From NCBI GenBank assembly GCA_963576475.1, contig OY754975.1, positions 18,299,381 through 18,363,380 on the forward strand: a DNA stretch of 64,000 bases. Direction: 5' to 3'. Shown one piece after another: positions 45,376 through 55,648 of the stretch (positions are counted from its first letter, which is position 1; the number at the start of each line of letters is the position of its first letter). Below the pieces are notes generated by a model. It did not search any database. It saw only the letters and a list, made by a program, of their open reading frames with translations, and had not been told where the DNA came from. Source of the DNA: Molanna angustata (Eukaryota; Arthropoda; Insecta; Trichoptera; Molannidae). Made by a program: the position numbers and the translations under genes.

Positions 45376-46384
45376 AAATATTTAAAAAAATTAAAAATGA
45401 AGCAACATAGGTTCAAATTATGCAACAGAGGTTCAAATGATGCAACATTTATTCAAATTATGCATCGTAGTCTCAACAAATACTCGGAACAGTTCGAAGG
45501 AGAGAAAAACAGGAAAATATTCCTTATCTGCATATAAATAAAGTAGACCTGGTAAGATTGTCGTTCTGGATTTGCGAATGTTTGTGCACGACTATATTCA
45601 TGTCAGTCTGCCCAAGGCTGCCTATTCTTACATTCGTTTGAAATCTTTCTATGTGGAAATCGGGAATTTTACAGTAGAGTAAAAAACTTACAATATTACA
45701 TTTTTATAATATTACATTTGAAACAGTATAAAAACACAAAGCCTCACAAGCTGATATGTTTTTTTTTTATTATTTTCAAAAGAAAGTATGTTTAAATGTT
45801 ATATAATAAGAATTAAAGAATGCTTTTATGCTTTACTCGCCGAGTCGCCAAAATTGATTTATGTGAATTTACCCTGAAGATGACAAAAATACCAACATTC
45901 TGATATATGCGTCCCTATCGTAATTAGACCTCAAATGGCACGAAGTAATAAAATCCGACACAGGGAGAGTGAGCAATTCACGTTGATCAAATGGTCTCTT
46001 TTGCATTGTGGGTCAGATTTGCTTTCCTCGTGTTGTTCCACCATTCTTTCAGCTGTCAAATATTCGAAAGTTAGCTACTTTTTATTTTTATCGTAATTAA
46101 TATGTATTGATTTAGTTTATTTTCCAATATTTAATAACTTTATATTTTATAACTTTATATTTTATTTTCTTTCAGAATCAAATTTTAGCCTATATAGTTA
46201 CAAAAAAATGTAAGTTGAAATTTCAATTCTCGATGAATTTAGGTAAATTTTAAATCAACATTCACATATGGAAAGAACGTAGGTATTTGTTTAAAGATAT
46301 TTTCATAAATGAGTTGGTGATTATTGTATTTCGGTGTACAGGTTATGTCATTCTTCTAGGAGTAGGTGAAAGGGTGCAGAAGGA
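45376..46384. other. Unassigned stretch
   Basis: No gene recognised. The end near 46290-46384 may be 5' flank of the Helitron ORF. Confidence 0.45.
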
Positions 46385-47093
46385 ATGGCACATGAAAATA
46401 ACATGTTGCGAATGGTTGCACTTAGGGCAAACGAATCTAAAGAACAGCAAGAAAGGAGATGTGAAGCCAGTAGATTACGAATGACGGCGTATAGGGTATT
46501 ACAATTTCTGCAGCAAGAAAGAGGAAGTACAGATTTTCAGTCTTCAAGTAATTGGATAGAGGTAGGGAGTCGTGATAATTTAATGACAATAGATCAGATG
46601 AATATGCAAGACGTTGAAGAAATAGAAATTACTGCACTTGAATGCGCCATCTTAGCAGCATTAAAATTATAAAACAGCCTCTAAGTCTTCAAGTCATAAG
46701 GCCCCTGAGTCAAATTGAAAACGCTTAACAATATCGCCAAACACTATTTTTTTTGTATGTAAAATAACAGAAGTGACATTGAAACATGAATCATGGAGAC
46801 AAAAGGAAAATTCTGCTTTTTCCTATAGTTGCAATATAGATATTAACCTATAGTTGCAATTTATTTCTGAGCCAGTATCAACTTTTGGTAGAATGTCTAT
46901 AATTTGTACATATTGTGGTGATTTGAAATGGAAGGGAGAAAACCCAGGAATGTGTTGTAACAATGGAATAGTACACATACCTGCAATAGATATCCTCCAG
47001 AGCCTCTTTATACATTATTGACAGGTAATTCTATAAATGCATGTCATTATAGAATTAAGTATTTTAAAAGTCATGTTAGAAGATATAATAGGA
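46385..47093 (+). pseudogene. Helitron replicase/helicase, N-terminal part
   Basis: The first frame reads RMVALRANESKEQQERRCEA, an Arg-rich R--A-R--ES-EQ-ERR-EA pattern seen at the N-terminus of animal Helitron proteins. After a degraded stretch, 46796-46850 reads SWRQKENSAFSYSCNIDIN (compare W--KYN-AF-Y---IDY). Then 46880-47020 reads STFGRMSIICTYCGDLKWKG and ENPGMCCNNGIVHIPAI, the C-YC-ALK-KGE-PGMCC-NGKV zinc-finger block that marks Helitrons. The frame then gives GNSINACHYRIKYFKSHVRR and YN before an RTE insert. The Rep and helicase catalytic motifs are not in this fragment. Several stops: inactive. Confidence 0.8.
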
Positions 47094-47465
47094 CGATGTA
47101 TGAGAGGGTCAGAAATGAGGACATAAGGAAAGAATGTAAGATAAAGAAAGATGTCATTAATAGAATTAAAGTGAACACATTGAGATGGTTTAGCCACATG
47201 GGCAGAATGAATGAGGAACGCCTGACAAAGAAAATATACATTGCGGACAGGAATCGAATGAGGTCGGGGTCGCCCAAGTAAGGGATGGCATATCCATGGG
47301 AACGCTATTTTGAAAGGCGGAGATGTCAGAAGCATGAACAACAAATGAATATGTATAGGACAATGTATGAATGTCGACGAGGCGATGTGTGTCAAGATAG
47401 AAATAAGTAGCGTTTGGTTCTCTCTGCCTACCCCGCGAGGGACATGGCGTGATGGTATGTATGTA
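47094..47465 (+). mobile_element. RTE-like LINE 3' end inserted in the Helitron
   Basis: The frame reads ERVRNEDIRKECKIKKDVIN, then RIKVNTLRWFSHMGRMNEER and LTKKIYIADRNR, up to a stop at 47281, and the 3' UTR runs to GGTTCTCTCTGCCTACCCCG, GACATGGCGTGATGG and (TATG)n. The same family as 13118-13800 by 3' end. Severely 5'-truncated. Confidence 0.85.
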
Positions 47466-47512
47466 ATGCTTGCTTTCAAATGAAATTTTTAGGAACCACT
47501 AAAGAATTATGA
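47466..47512 (+). pseudogene. Helitron ORF resumed after the RTE
   Basis: NACFQMKFLGTTKEL followed by a stop corresponds to the N-CFQM-SFGA block that comes right after the ...IR-YN block in Helitron proteins. It fits the piece ending at 47093 if the RTE is removed. Confidence 0.7.
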
Positions 47513-47880
47513 GAGACCCCTTCAAAGGGGATAGAGTTAGATGTGTTACAAAGGAGGATCGAATTAGAAATGAATACGTCCGAGGTAGTTTTGGAGTCGC
47601 CTCTATTCCGGAGAAACTAAAGGCCAGACATCGATGGTACGGACACATTACCAGACGAAATGAGGATCATATAGTTAAACTCACACAGGATATCGCACTC
47701 AGTCCAGAAATAGAGGCCGTACATAGGCCACCTGGTGGACAAATATTAAGGAGTTGAGGGAGGAGCAACTAACCAGAGAAATGACGCAAGATGGAAAGGT
47801 CTCCGAAGGGCAAGAAAGGAAAGGTCATACCAGAAGGGCCGCTCCAGATGAACTGGGAAGAGGCAAGGAAGAAGAAATCT
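47513..47880 (+). pseudogene. RTE-like C-terminus, group g
   Basis: Reads TKEDRIRNEYVRGSFGVASI, then PEKLKARHRWYGHITRRNED and a stop at 47757, then degraded basic sequence and GGCAAGGAAGAAGAAATC. The RIRNEY-RG--GV--I-EK--E-R-RWYGH--RR block is an RTE/BovB-like C-terminus distinct from groups d-f. Confidence 0.8.
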
Positions 47881-48559
47881 ATATTTTCAAAACATTTCTG
47901 TATGTTTCATTTAATTAACAAATTATTTTACTTTCAAATTTATGAAGACAAATTTAAGAAAATAAAATTAAATAATTGCCAACAATCAATTACTTTATTC
48001 ACATAAAAATATCATCATCATTATTCTTAGCGTCACAACTCTTGATGGGTCCTATCTGTGTCCAAGAATCTACTCCATACTGTTCTATCGTCGGCTGCCA
48101 CCTTCGAGTTCTGCTGCCCCATGGCTCATGACTATGCTGATGTCCTGGTAAAGATCATAAAGCTCGGTGATATATATCTTTTACGCCATGTTTGACAGTC
48201 GTTAATAGGTACATAGGTATATTCTGCATAAGATTTTTCTTTCAAAGGCATCCACTCTGTTTTCATCGTGTTTTGTTAATATCCAGGTAGGTATCCGATA
48301 AAAATATATTACTATCAAATTCAACAAAACTTATTAACGTGGTAAGTTTTCTCCATATCTCTAACAATGTATATCTTTGTCAAAAACTTAATTGAAAAAA
48401 CTTGAATCAAACTATAAAAACTATATAACCATATTGAATTGAACACATTTTCCTATTCTGACATATACGCATTGTCGTCTCGATACTCGACATACATACA
48501 TCACCTAATAATAATAATAATTAAAGACTTTTATAGTATTAAAAATATAAAATATATAA
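47881..48559. other. Unassigned stretch
   Basis: No gene recognised. 48040-48170 (GGTCCTATCTGTGTCCAAGA and after) is less A+T-rich and may be a LINE piece, but I cannot place it. Confidence 0.45.
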
Positions 48560-48769
48560 AGGGAAAGAACACGGGAATCTCTTCGGTGACGGATCTTTAA
48601 CCAGTTCAGTCGTTGCCTGCTCTCGGACATGTGGTCGAACTTCCTGAGTCCAAACACGTATCGAATGCAGACATTTTGTAACCGTTCGAGTTTGTTAAGT
48701 TGATCTTCAGTTGAATCTCAGCGTAGGCAACGTCAGCGTAGTCAAGTAATGGTAGCATGTGTTGTTGAG
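48560..48769 (-). mobile_element. CR1-like ORF2 fragment, left part
   Basis: CAGACATTTTGTAACCGTTC, GTTTGTTAAGTTGATCTTCA and ACGTCAGCGTAGTCAAGTAA align with 57635-57720 in the CR1-like coding remnant (there CAGACATTCTGTAATCGTTC and ATCACCGTAATCAAGCAATG). It is interrupted at 48770 by a MITE and resumes at 49104. Confidence 0.75.
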
Positions 48770-48772
48770 TTA

Positions 48773-49103
48773 CGCGACATCCTACGTAGGCGATTCAAAG
48801 CGAATGCGAAGCGATCCGAACGGATACATGCGAATTCAAAGCGATGCGGTGCGACGCTGCGGCTCTGTCCTACGGACACGCGAATCGTGCTTCTGACATT
48901 ATACTTTACAAAAAAAAACTATGGCACCGCTTCCAATTCGCGCGAAAATATCAAACCAATTGATCGCGTTCGCTTCGCATCGTGCCATGTCACACCGTAC
49001 CCTACTCGTGGTCGGTAACGCAGGACACTTCAATAGTTACCGACTGTTTGTTATTTTCGCACCGCTTCGCGTTCGCCTTGAATCGCCTACGTAGGACGTC
49101 GCG
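48773..49103. mobile_element. 331-bp GC-rich MITE flanked by TTA
   Basis: Left CGCGACATCCTACGTAGGCG and right CGCCTACGTAGGACGTCGCG are inverted, and the similarity continues to ~45 bases (GATTCAAAGCGAATGCGAAG). TTA flanks both sides (48770-48772 and 49104-49106). The interior is much richer in G+C than the surrounding DNA and holds further inverted CGAAGCG-type motifs. No transposase. TTA duplications and a compact size would suit a PIF/Harbinger- or Tc1-like MITE; this is inference. Confidence 0.9.
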
Positions 49104-49165
49104 TTAGAATGATTTTAGTCTTAACTGGTAAATAATTTTTAAGTCGGCCTCATACGTTCTCATTT
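49104..49165 (-). mobile_element. CR1-like fragment, resumed after the MITE
   Basis: TTAGAATGATTTTAGTCTTA and ATAATTTTTAAGTC align loosely with 57735-57780, directly continuing the fragment that ends at 48769. Confidence 0.5.
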
Positions 49166-50160
49166 GTTATTCAACAAACATACGACAAAGTTTAAGTATT
49201 AAATTTAGACTAAAATTATTATATTTATTTGTTTATAAATTTTTGGAAGACTAACAGCATATATATTACATTTACATCTAATATAATAATTTAACAGCCA
49301 ATTAGAAGTCTCCGCTGATTGGCTATACTGTCAGTTGCAAGTTGAAAAATATAACATAATAATATAATATGTTTCTGTAACAGATAAAGTTTCATCGTGA
49401 AACGGAGGTAAACATAAACAAGAAAAATAAATTATCACCGAAGAGAACATACATGATTTTATATTTTAGTGGTTACAGTTGGCAAAATAAATTATAGTAT
49501 TAAAAAAATTGCACTTAGAATACATCTCGCTACTGTAATGCTAATCTGAAATACATCAAATTCTGGTGAATTAAATATAAAATGTCCATAACCAAACTAA
49601 AGTACCGCTTTAATGTCTGCAGTTAAAATAAGAGTCTGCGAATGCTTGCTAAATTAACTGAAAAGGCGAATATCCTTATTTAAGCATAAAAAATTATACA
49701 ATCTAAATACACATAACACACAATAGATGATCGAGTAAACATTTAAGTAATATCGTTTAGATTTAGACTACATGTTGAGTTTGCAAACATAATTTATCGG
49801 TCATTTGTCAAATGTCAACCACGGTGTTGCCAGGATTTAAAGTACTAATTATTATTGGAGAGTTGCACGAAAAAATATTAATATTTATTACATGCTTATT
49901 TACAAGGAGTTTAAAATATCAATCTTTCTTAAATTAAACAATTTATTATTTTGTAAATTAATATTTTATAAGAATAACGTTTTTGTGCGGAGGCGACAAA
50001 CACAGCAGCGAAAAATAAAGCTTGCTCCGTGTCATGGTTTGTGAAACGCAAATTAAGAAACTAAAAGAGAAGCTTCGTTTGACTTCTACAATAGGGTTTG
50101 CAACCTTTTTAACCACTTTGCGGATTATAGGCGTTTGATTTAGATGAAACTCAGCAATCT
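49166..50160. other. Unassigned A+T-rich stretch
   Basis: No gene or repeat recognised. Confidence 0.5.
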
Positions 50161-50189
50161 TCGTATTGCCTGTATAATTAAAAATGGTC

Positions 50190-50427
50190 CCTCAGTGTCT
50201 CCCGTCCCTTCGGAGCCTCCCGTCTTTCAATGCCTCCTGTCCCTAAGTGCCACCCGTCTCTTCAGTGTCTCCCGTCTCTTCAGGTCCTTTTGTACCTCCC
50301 GTTCCATCAATGCCTCATACCCCTCTTCATTTCCTCCCTTGAGACATTTTAGTAACTTCAGACCCCTCAGTACCTTCAGATCGTTCAGTACCTTCAGACC
50401 GTTCAGTACCTTCAGACCCCTCAGTAC
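50190..50427. repeat. Pyrimidine-rich minisatellite
   Basis: Four 18-bp units (CTTCAGACCCCTCAGTAC type) lie at 50356-50427. Looser CTCCCGTCTCTTCAGTG-type repeats precede them from ~50190. A + strand frame (50144-50467) stays open and gives an FRPLSTFRSFSTF pattern, but this follows from the 18-bp period and is not a recognised protein. Confidence 0.8.
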
Positions 50428-50431
50428 CATC

Positions 50432-50522
50432 GACCGCCGGAGGCGGTCATTTACCGCGCAGCGGTAAAAGCCGGCTGCAAGCCCTAGCTTAGAAGCTGAG
50501 CGAAGCGAAGCTTCTCAGCTAG
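50432..50522. other. Compact cluster of GC-rich hairpins
   Basis: Three consecutive inverted repeats: GACCGCC/GGCGGTC (50432-50448), TTTACCGC/GCGGTAAA (50450-50468), and AGCTGAG/CTCAGCT (50494-50520) within a larger CTAGC...GCTAG frame. All lie in ~90 bases of GC-rich sequence within A+T-rich DNA. Terminal structure of an unknown element is one possibility. Confidence 0.75.
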
Positions 50523-50619
50523 TTACTAATAATATGTATATTCAATGCCTAAAAATGCAATAATGTTATACATAAATATTGAGGACATCATTTAGCAATT
50601 TTGTCGTGTATTTTAGGAA

Positions 50620-50670
50620 ATGCCAATCGAAAGAAAACGGCAACCAAATTTTACCGTCGATGAGAGCTTG
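50620..50670 (+). pseudogene. Possible Myb/SANT-like start fragment
   Basis: The first codons of a 65-codon frame read MPIERKRQPNFTVDES, resembling the start of Myb/SANT-like DNA-binding proteins that accompany PIF/Harbinger transposons (KR--NFT--E). The rest of the frame does not match. The neighbour at 50825-50980 is a MITE end. Weak evidence. Confidence 0.25.
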
Positions 50671-50824
50671 AAACATTTTACGGCATTTATAATCCTATTC
50701 ATTTTTATTTTCAAAATGCGTGTTAATCGACGAAAAATTAAAATTATAAACACAATTGACAATATTATGCTACTAAATCGCTATATACTGACTGTCATTT
50801 TGACAGTTGTTTCTTAAGTATTCG

Positions 50825-50980
50825 TTTAGGTGGCGGAAATCGGCTCCCCAGAATTAGGGGGCTCTTAGCATCTTAGGTAACTCTTATGTAGGTGGTGAAA
50901 CGAAAATTCACGTTAGGTGCTACATAAGAATTCTTAGGTAGCACCTAAGAGTTAGGGGACGTTGGTGAAAGTGACCACGT
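50825..50980 (-). mobile_element. MITE end related to 10883-11643
   Basis: GGTGGTGAAACGAAAATTCA and GTTGGTGAAAGTG match, in reverse, GTTTCACCAAAC and TTCACCAAGG of the element at 10883. CACCTAAGAGTTAGGGGACG also forms inverted pairs with CTCTTATGTAGG. Confidence 0.5.
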
Positions 50981-51159
50981 GACAGTTAACATCGTAACCC
51001 TTAAGTAGGTATAGAGTTTGAGACAGTTAACATCGGAACCCTTAAGTAGGCATAGAGTTTGAGACAGTTATTATCGTAACCCTTGTATAGACATATAGTT
51101 AACAAACCGACTAACTCGTTTTCTGCTTGAGTGTACATGATCCTATTAAATATAATAAT

Positions 51160-51480
51160 TTACCTTAAGCTTCTGGCAGCCTTCAAAATGTGGTGCTCCA
51201 GGCGCATTGCTAGAATCCATTGGATAGACCACATTCCAAACGACGTGGTATTGAGCAGAGTCAGAGAAACGAGACAAGACAACTCCTGGAGAGGTATGCC
51301 CAACAACGACCCAAATGGATAGGTCATACGGGTATACGGGTCTGATTGTTACTATGGCTGAGGGAAGGAAGGAGGGCAGAAACTATAGATGTCGCCTTAG
51401 AGACAGTAACTTGGACCAGGTGAATGAGGAGAGATAGAGTGCTTGGAGCAAAACAATCCTAGGATTGTGAACATGAAAAA
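51160..51480 (+). pseudogene. RTE-like C-terminus, group f copy 2
   Basis: Reads LAAFKMWCSRRIARIHWIDH, then IPNDVVLSRVRETRQDNSW, then PNNDPNG and a stop at 51322. Degraded sequence continues to GCAAAACAATCCTAGG. The counterpart at 35395 has a stop where this copy has Trp. Confidence 0.8.
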
Positions 51481-52105
51481 GAAGCTATCCGCTATGTTCA
51501 AAACTTACAATGAACCTCTTTATCTCAGATTTTACTTTTATAGATTTCCTCATTGGAGATTTATAAATTATGTTTCTGCCCATCTGTTATTCTTGGTATT
51601 TTATTTAAAATTATTTTCTTGGGTTCAATAATAAAGTTATTCTCATTTAAGATTAAAAGTATTTACAGCACTTCTACAGTGAAAATTACTGCTCACTTTT
51701 GTATTACACTTATAGTAAATGTATTTTATTTGAAATTCTAGATTTGATTTGAAAAATACAGAATTTCTTTTCAAAGCACGTATTTGATAAAAAAAAACAA
51801 ATTCGCTTTGTACTTGGCGAGAGGAAAAATGTTCCTTCGTCTCGGTATTGCTTCGTATAATTTGCAATAATATGTAAAATTTATAAAATAAATCAGAAAA
51901 TCGTAAAAGAAAAATCTGTTAAAATACGGTGACTATAGTTGGTATCTAAGACACGACATTGTGACATATCAATTTTTATCATGGGAAAGAATGTAGAGAT
52001 GAAAAAAATATGCCATAATATATTATTATAATCATACTAAATTTCTGTCAGTATTTCTAACAAAAAGTATTTTTACTTATATTAGATGGGTTAATGGCAG
52101 AGCCA
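51481..52105. other. Unassigned A+T-rich stretch
   Basis: Nothing recognised. Confidence 0.5.
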
Positions 52106-52690
52106 AAGAAGTTTAAGAACAGACGTCTTTTTAAATCCAAAATTTAACAAATTAGATCTCGAAAAATCCAACATAATCGTTCATTTTGAAAAACTACCTT
52201 TAAATCACGGCCTCAATATTGGTATCTCATAATTCCTAAAGAAAACAAAGAAGTTTCAATTATTTCGGAATTCGAAATCTACACCTTCTAATAAGTATAA
52301 ATCGATATCCATCTTGACAAATAAAAAAAGGAACAAGAAGTTTAAGAACAGACGTCATCTTAATTCTCAAAATGTAGGAAATTAGAACTCGTTAAACCCA
52401 AAATAATCGTTCATTTTGAAAAACTATCTTTAAATCACGGCCGCCATATTGTTTTCTCATAATTTCAAAAGAAAACAAAGAATTTTCAATTATTTCGAAA
52501 TGTACACCTTCCAATTAGTATAAATCGATATCCATCTCGAAAAATCAAAAAAAGAACAAGAAGAAGTTTAAGAACAGACGTCTTCTTATATCTCAAAATT
52601 TAGCACTACATAAACTACATAATGAACGCTTATTTTGTAAAATTTCATTTAAATCACTGTCGACATATTGGATTTCTCGTAGTATTTTGA
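52106..52690. repeat. ~227-bp tandem repeat, 2.6 copies
   Basis: Units start at 52106, 52335 and 52561 with AAGAAGTTTAAGAACAGACG. They share ATAATCGTTCATTTTGAAAA, TTTAAATCACGGCC and AATCGATATCCATCT. The third unit is partial. Units differ by scattered changes and short gaps, so the duplication is not very recent. Confidence 0.9.
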
Positions 52691-52810
52691 AATAAAAAAA
52701 TAAGGCAATCGGTTCGTCGCCATAAACGAACATTTTTTACTCACGCAATTCATTTAATTCAAACGAGAAAAAGAAAAAGATTTTTTTCTGAAACTAAAAA
52801 TGGTTTCCAC

Positions 52811-53006
52811 ACGGTGAATTGTCCATACGATAAATTGTCCTCACGGTCAATTGTCCGTACGGTCAACTGTCCTCACGGTCAATTGTCCGTACGGTAAATT
52901 GTCCCCACGGTCAACTGTCCATACGGTAAATTTCCCCCACGGTAAATTGTCCTCACGGTAAATTGTCCACGGTCAATCGGCTACAGTCAATTGTCCGGAC
53001 ACGGTG
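52811..53006. repeat. 16-bp minisatellite, ~12 units
   Basis: The unit ACGGTCAATTGTCCNY varies at a few positions (GGTAAATTG, GGTCAACTG). GGTCAATTGTCC is close to a palindrome. Two units near the 3' end are 14 bp long. Since 16 is not divisible by three, no repeated peptide is encoded. Confidence 0.95.
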
Positions 53007-53601
53007 AACGAGGGTGTCGTAAGAATGAGACCTCGTGTTCGCGCATCAAATCATCAGCCACGGGAATTGAATTCCTACTTTGTCTATCTATATCACGTCC
53101 GCCCAGTCTTAAAAGGTTGCCATGTTGCTTTCAAGTGTTCCATAATACTCGGGTTATAAATGAATATATTTGAATAGTTATAAATTTTGTCTGTACTCTT
53201 AAATTTATAAAATCGAATAAATCAACAATACTGTAAGTCCTACTCATCCATTTTATCGATCCTATAATCAATTTCTCGTTTATCTTGGAGTCAAATAACA
53301 TTGCGATAGAAAAATTTAAAATTTAGATCTTTAATTGAACACGCAACTGATTTTATTTAGCCATATCCATTTGACATTATAGGGAGTGTTTATATAAATA
53401 TTATTAGAGCCAAACATATAAGTCGAGTCATTATATTAACACATTACCTTATCCATGTACCGAATAGACATACCCGCTCACAAAATTTATTCCACATACC
53501 AGTCTGCCACACTTATTTATACCACATTATACCACAGATACCTACTTTTCACCCATGTTTAGAATTCAGCGAGATTATAATATACATTTCAAACATAGAG
53601 A
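53007..53601. other. Unassigned stretch
   Basis: Nothing recognised. Confidence 0.5.
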
Positions 53602-53789
53602 GGGGGGGCAAGTCTGGTCCGAAAGGCGAAATCAAAACCCTAGTGATTACCCATATCATGGATATAATTATTAAATGGAGTTCTATAATATTTTTAGAAG
53701 TCATAGAACTCCATATTATGATAATTATATCCATGATATGGGTAATCACTAGGGTTTTGATTTCGCCGATCGGACCAGACTTGCCCCCC
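53602..53789. mobile_element. Foldback family FB1, copy 6
   Basis: A near-complete 188-bp palindrome running from GGGGGGGCAAGTCTGGTCC to GGACCAGACTTGCCCCCC. AGA directly repeats on both sides (53599-53601 and 53790-53792). One of the best-preserved copies. Confidence 0.95.
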
Positions 53790-55300
53790 AGATATTTTTC
53801 ATGACACTTTACATCATTACCAAAAACAGATATAAAGATGTTCTTAAAACACAATCCAACAATCCCCTCTTCATTCACTAAAGATCCCTCCTCCCCCTCC
53901 TCATCATGAAACATACTCGTTAACTGTATATGTATGTGAATATCTTTTTTTTTTATCTATCTTTTAAAATTTTCTCTTTTCCGTTATCTCGTATTTTGTT
54001 ATGAATTTTTAGCTATGTAATCAATGACTGTATACAGTACTTTTGGCTCAGCTTTAATACAATAAATATAATGTAAAATAAATAAATTATAGCTGCAACT
54101 TTCTGAGAGAAAATAAATAAATTATAGTGGCAGCACTGTTCCAAGCCGGTGCCTCAAAGTCTCCATTATATTAATTTATGAAAAGGTATATATTTATAAA
54201 TAAAGCAAGTACAGTAGTATGTAATGGTGTGCTGAGCCTCTCGTACATTTTGTTATTTTTGTATCTATATTTTCCGTCCCACGTATTTCCTGATTCGAAA
54301 CATCATCTACCCAATTCTCGACTCTACACACTTTGGACAGAAACAAATAAACAACTCAAATTATGACCATAAATTCCACGTGTCACGATAAAATGTGGTG
54401 TTTGTTATTTCTCTATCCGCCAGTCCCCAGTCCCCAGTTTACTATATCAACTGGTACATTTTTATTGGGGGGTGAAAGTGTTCTTTGAAATATATTATAT
54501 TGAGTGAAAAAAGGTTAGACATAGCTGGCTGCAAAGCAAACCTCCCAGAGGGGTGATTAATTTTCTTTATATGGATCTATATAAATATAGCACTTGACAT
54601 ATGGATTACTTTTTCGCACACACTTGACTTAGCAGATATTTCATAGGCAGCCGATTTTTATTTCGATCCCAACAATATCATAACATTAATTGAGCGGAAT
54701 TTACTTAAATAACATTTGTAAAATTTTGAAATTTTAATCAATAATTAAAAAACTGGTTAGTACGTATTTTCAAAATGGTTTTCCAATAATTATATGCGAC
54801 CTATTAAATGTTACATACATATTATAACATCATAATAATTATGTATAAATATAATATAATAGTTCACAATTTCACAAAGCTGTTACTTCTAATTATAGAT
54901 ACGAACAACATGAAATTGTCTTTAACTATTAATATTATCGTTAAAGCTAATTGTTAAAGCTCACATATATACAGTAAAAAAACATCATCCAGGATTTAAA
55001 TATAATAAAGAACATGATACTTTTTTAATTTTGTTGTTATTTCAACATTTTTAAAATTTTGTTTTTATAATTTAACTGTCATTAAAACTAACTTTATAGA
55101 ATCGCGACAAAATGGAGTGTTTTCGTATATTTCTATAAATCTCTTATCTCGCTAAATTAGAAAATTAGGTACAATTTTCAAATTTCAGCAAAGCTTTGCT
55201 AAAAACCAGCAGCACTCCAGGGATACCTGGTATTGCGCAGCTGAGCATTAGCCTTTGTAAGTACTTGTGGATATTTTACGTAGTAGAATTCCATTTTAAA
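53790..55300. other. Unassigned A+T-rich stretch
   Basis: No gene recognised in 1.5 kb. A possible LINE tail (AATAAATATAATG plus TAAAATAAATAAATTA) lies near 54060-54090. Confidence 0.5.
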
Positions 55301-55648
55301 TTATATTAAAAAAAACAATATGTTTTTAAATTCCACATATATTTTTTAATTCGTCAATAGCTATTTCGCCTTGTTAGGACATCTTCAAGACTATGACGGC
55401 GTAGATTTTCTGTTGGGTTATATAGGTAGAGGGTTGAGCTTACAGTTTTTTTTTTAATTTTTTAATAAAATAAAACTAATACAATTACCTGTAAAAAAAA
55501 CTGTAAGCTCAACCTTCTACTTAAACAACCAACAGAAACTCCACGCCGTCATAGTCTTGAAGATGCCCTAACAAGGCGAAAAAGCTATAGACGAATTAAA
55601 AAAGATATGTAGAATTTAAAATATATTGTTTTATTTTTAGTATAATTA
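55301..55648. mobile_element. ~348-bp foldback element (family FB2)
   Basis: Arms of ~145 bp share TTAATTCGTC, TTCGCCTTGTTAGG, CTTCAAGACTATGACGGCGT, TTCTGTTGG and GGTTGAGCTTACAGTTTTTT. The arms are separated by ~50 A+T-rich bases. Nothing else in the window matches. No ORF. Confidence 0.9.

Noticed and set aside
47018..47281. A single 87-codon protein gene
   Set aside because: The frame happens to join Helitron codons (to ~47093) with RTE codons; it is a chance fusion at an insertion boundary.
50144..50467. A 107-codon FRPLSTFRSF-repeat protein
   Set aside because: The repeat follows from the 18-bp minisatellite period. There is no start context, no domain and no second copy.
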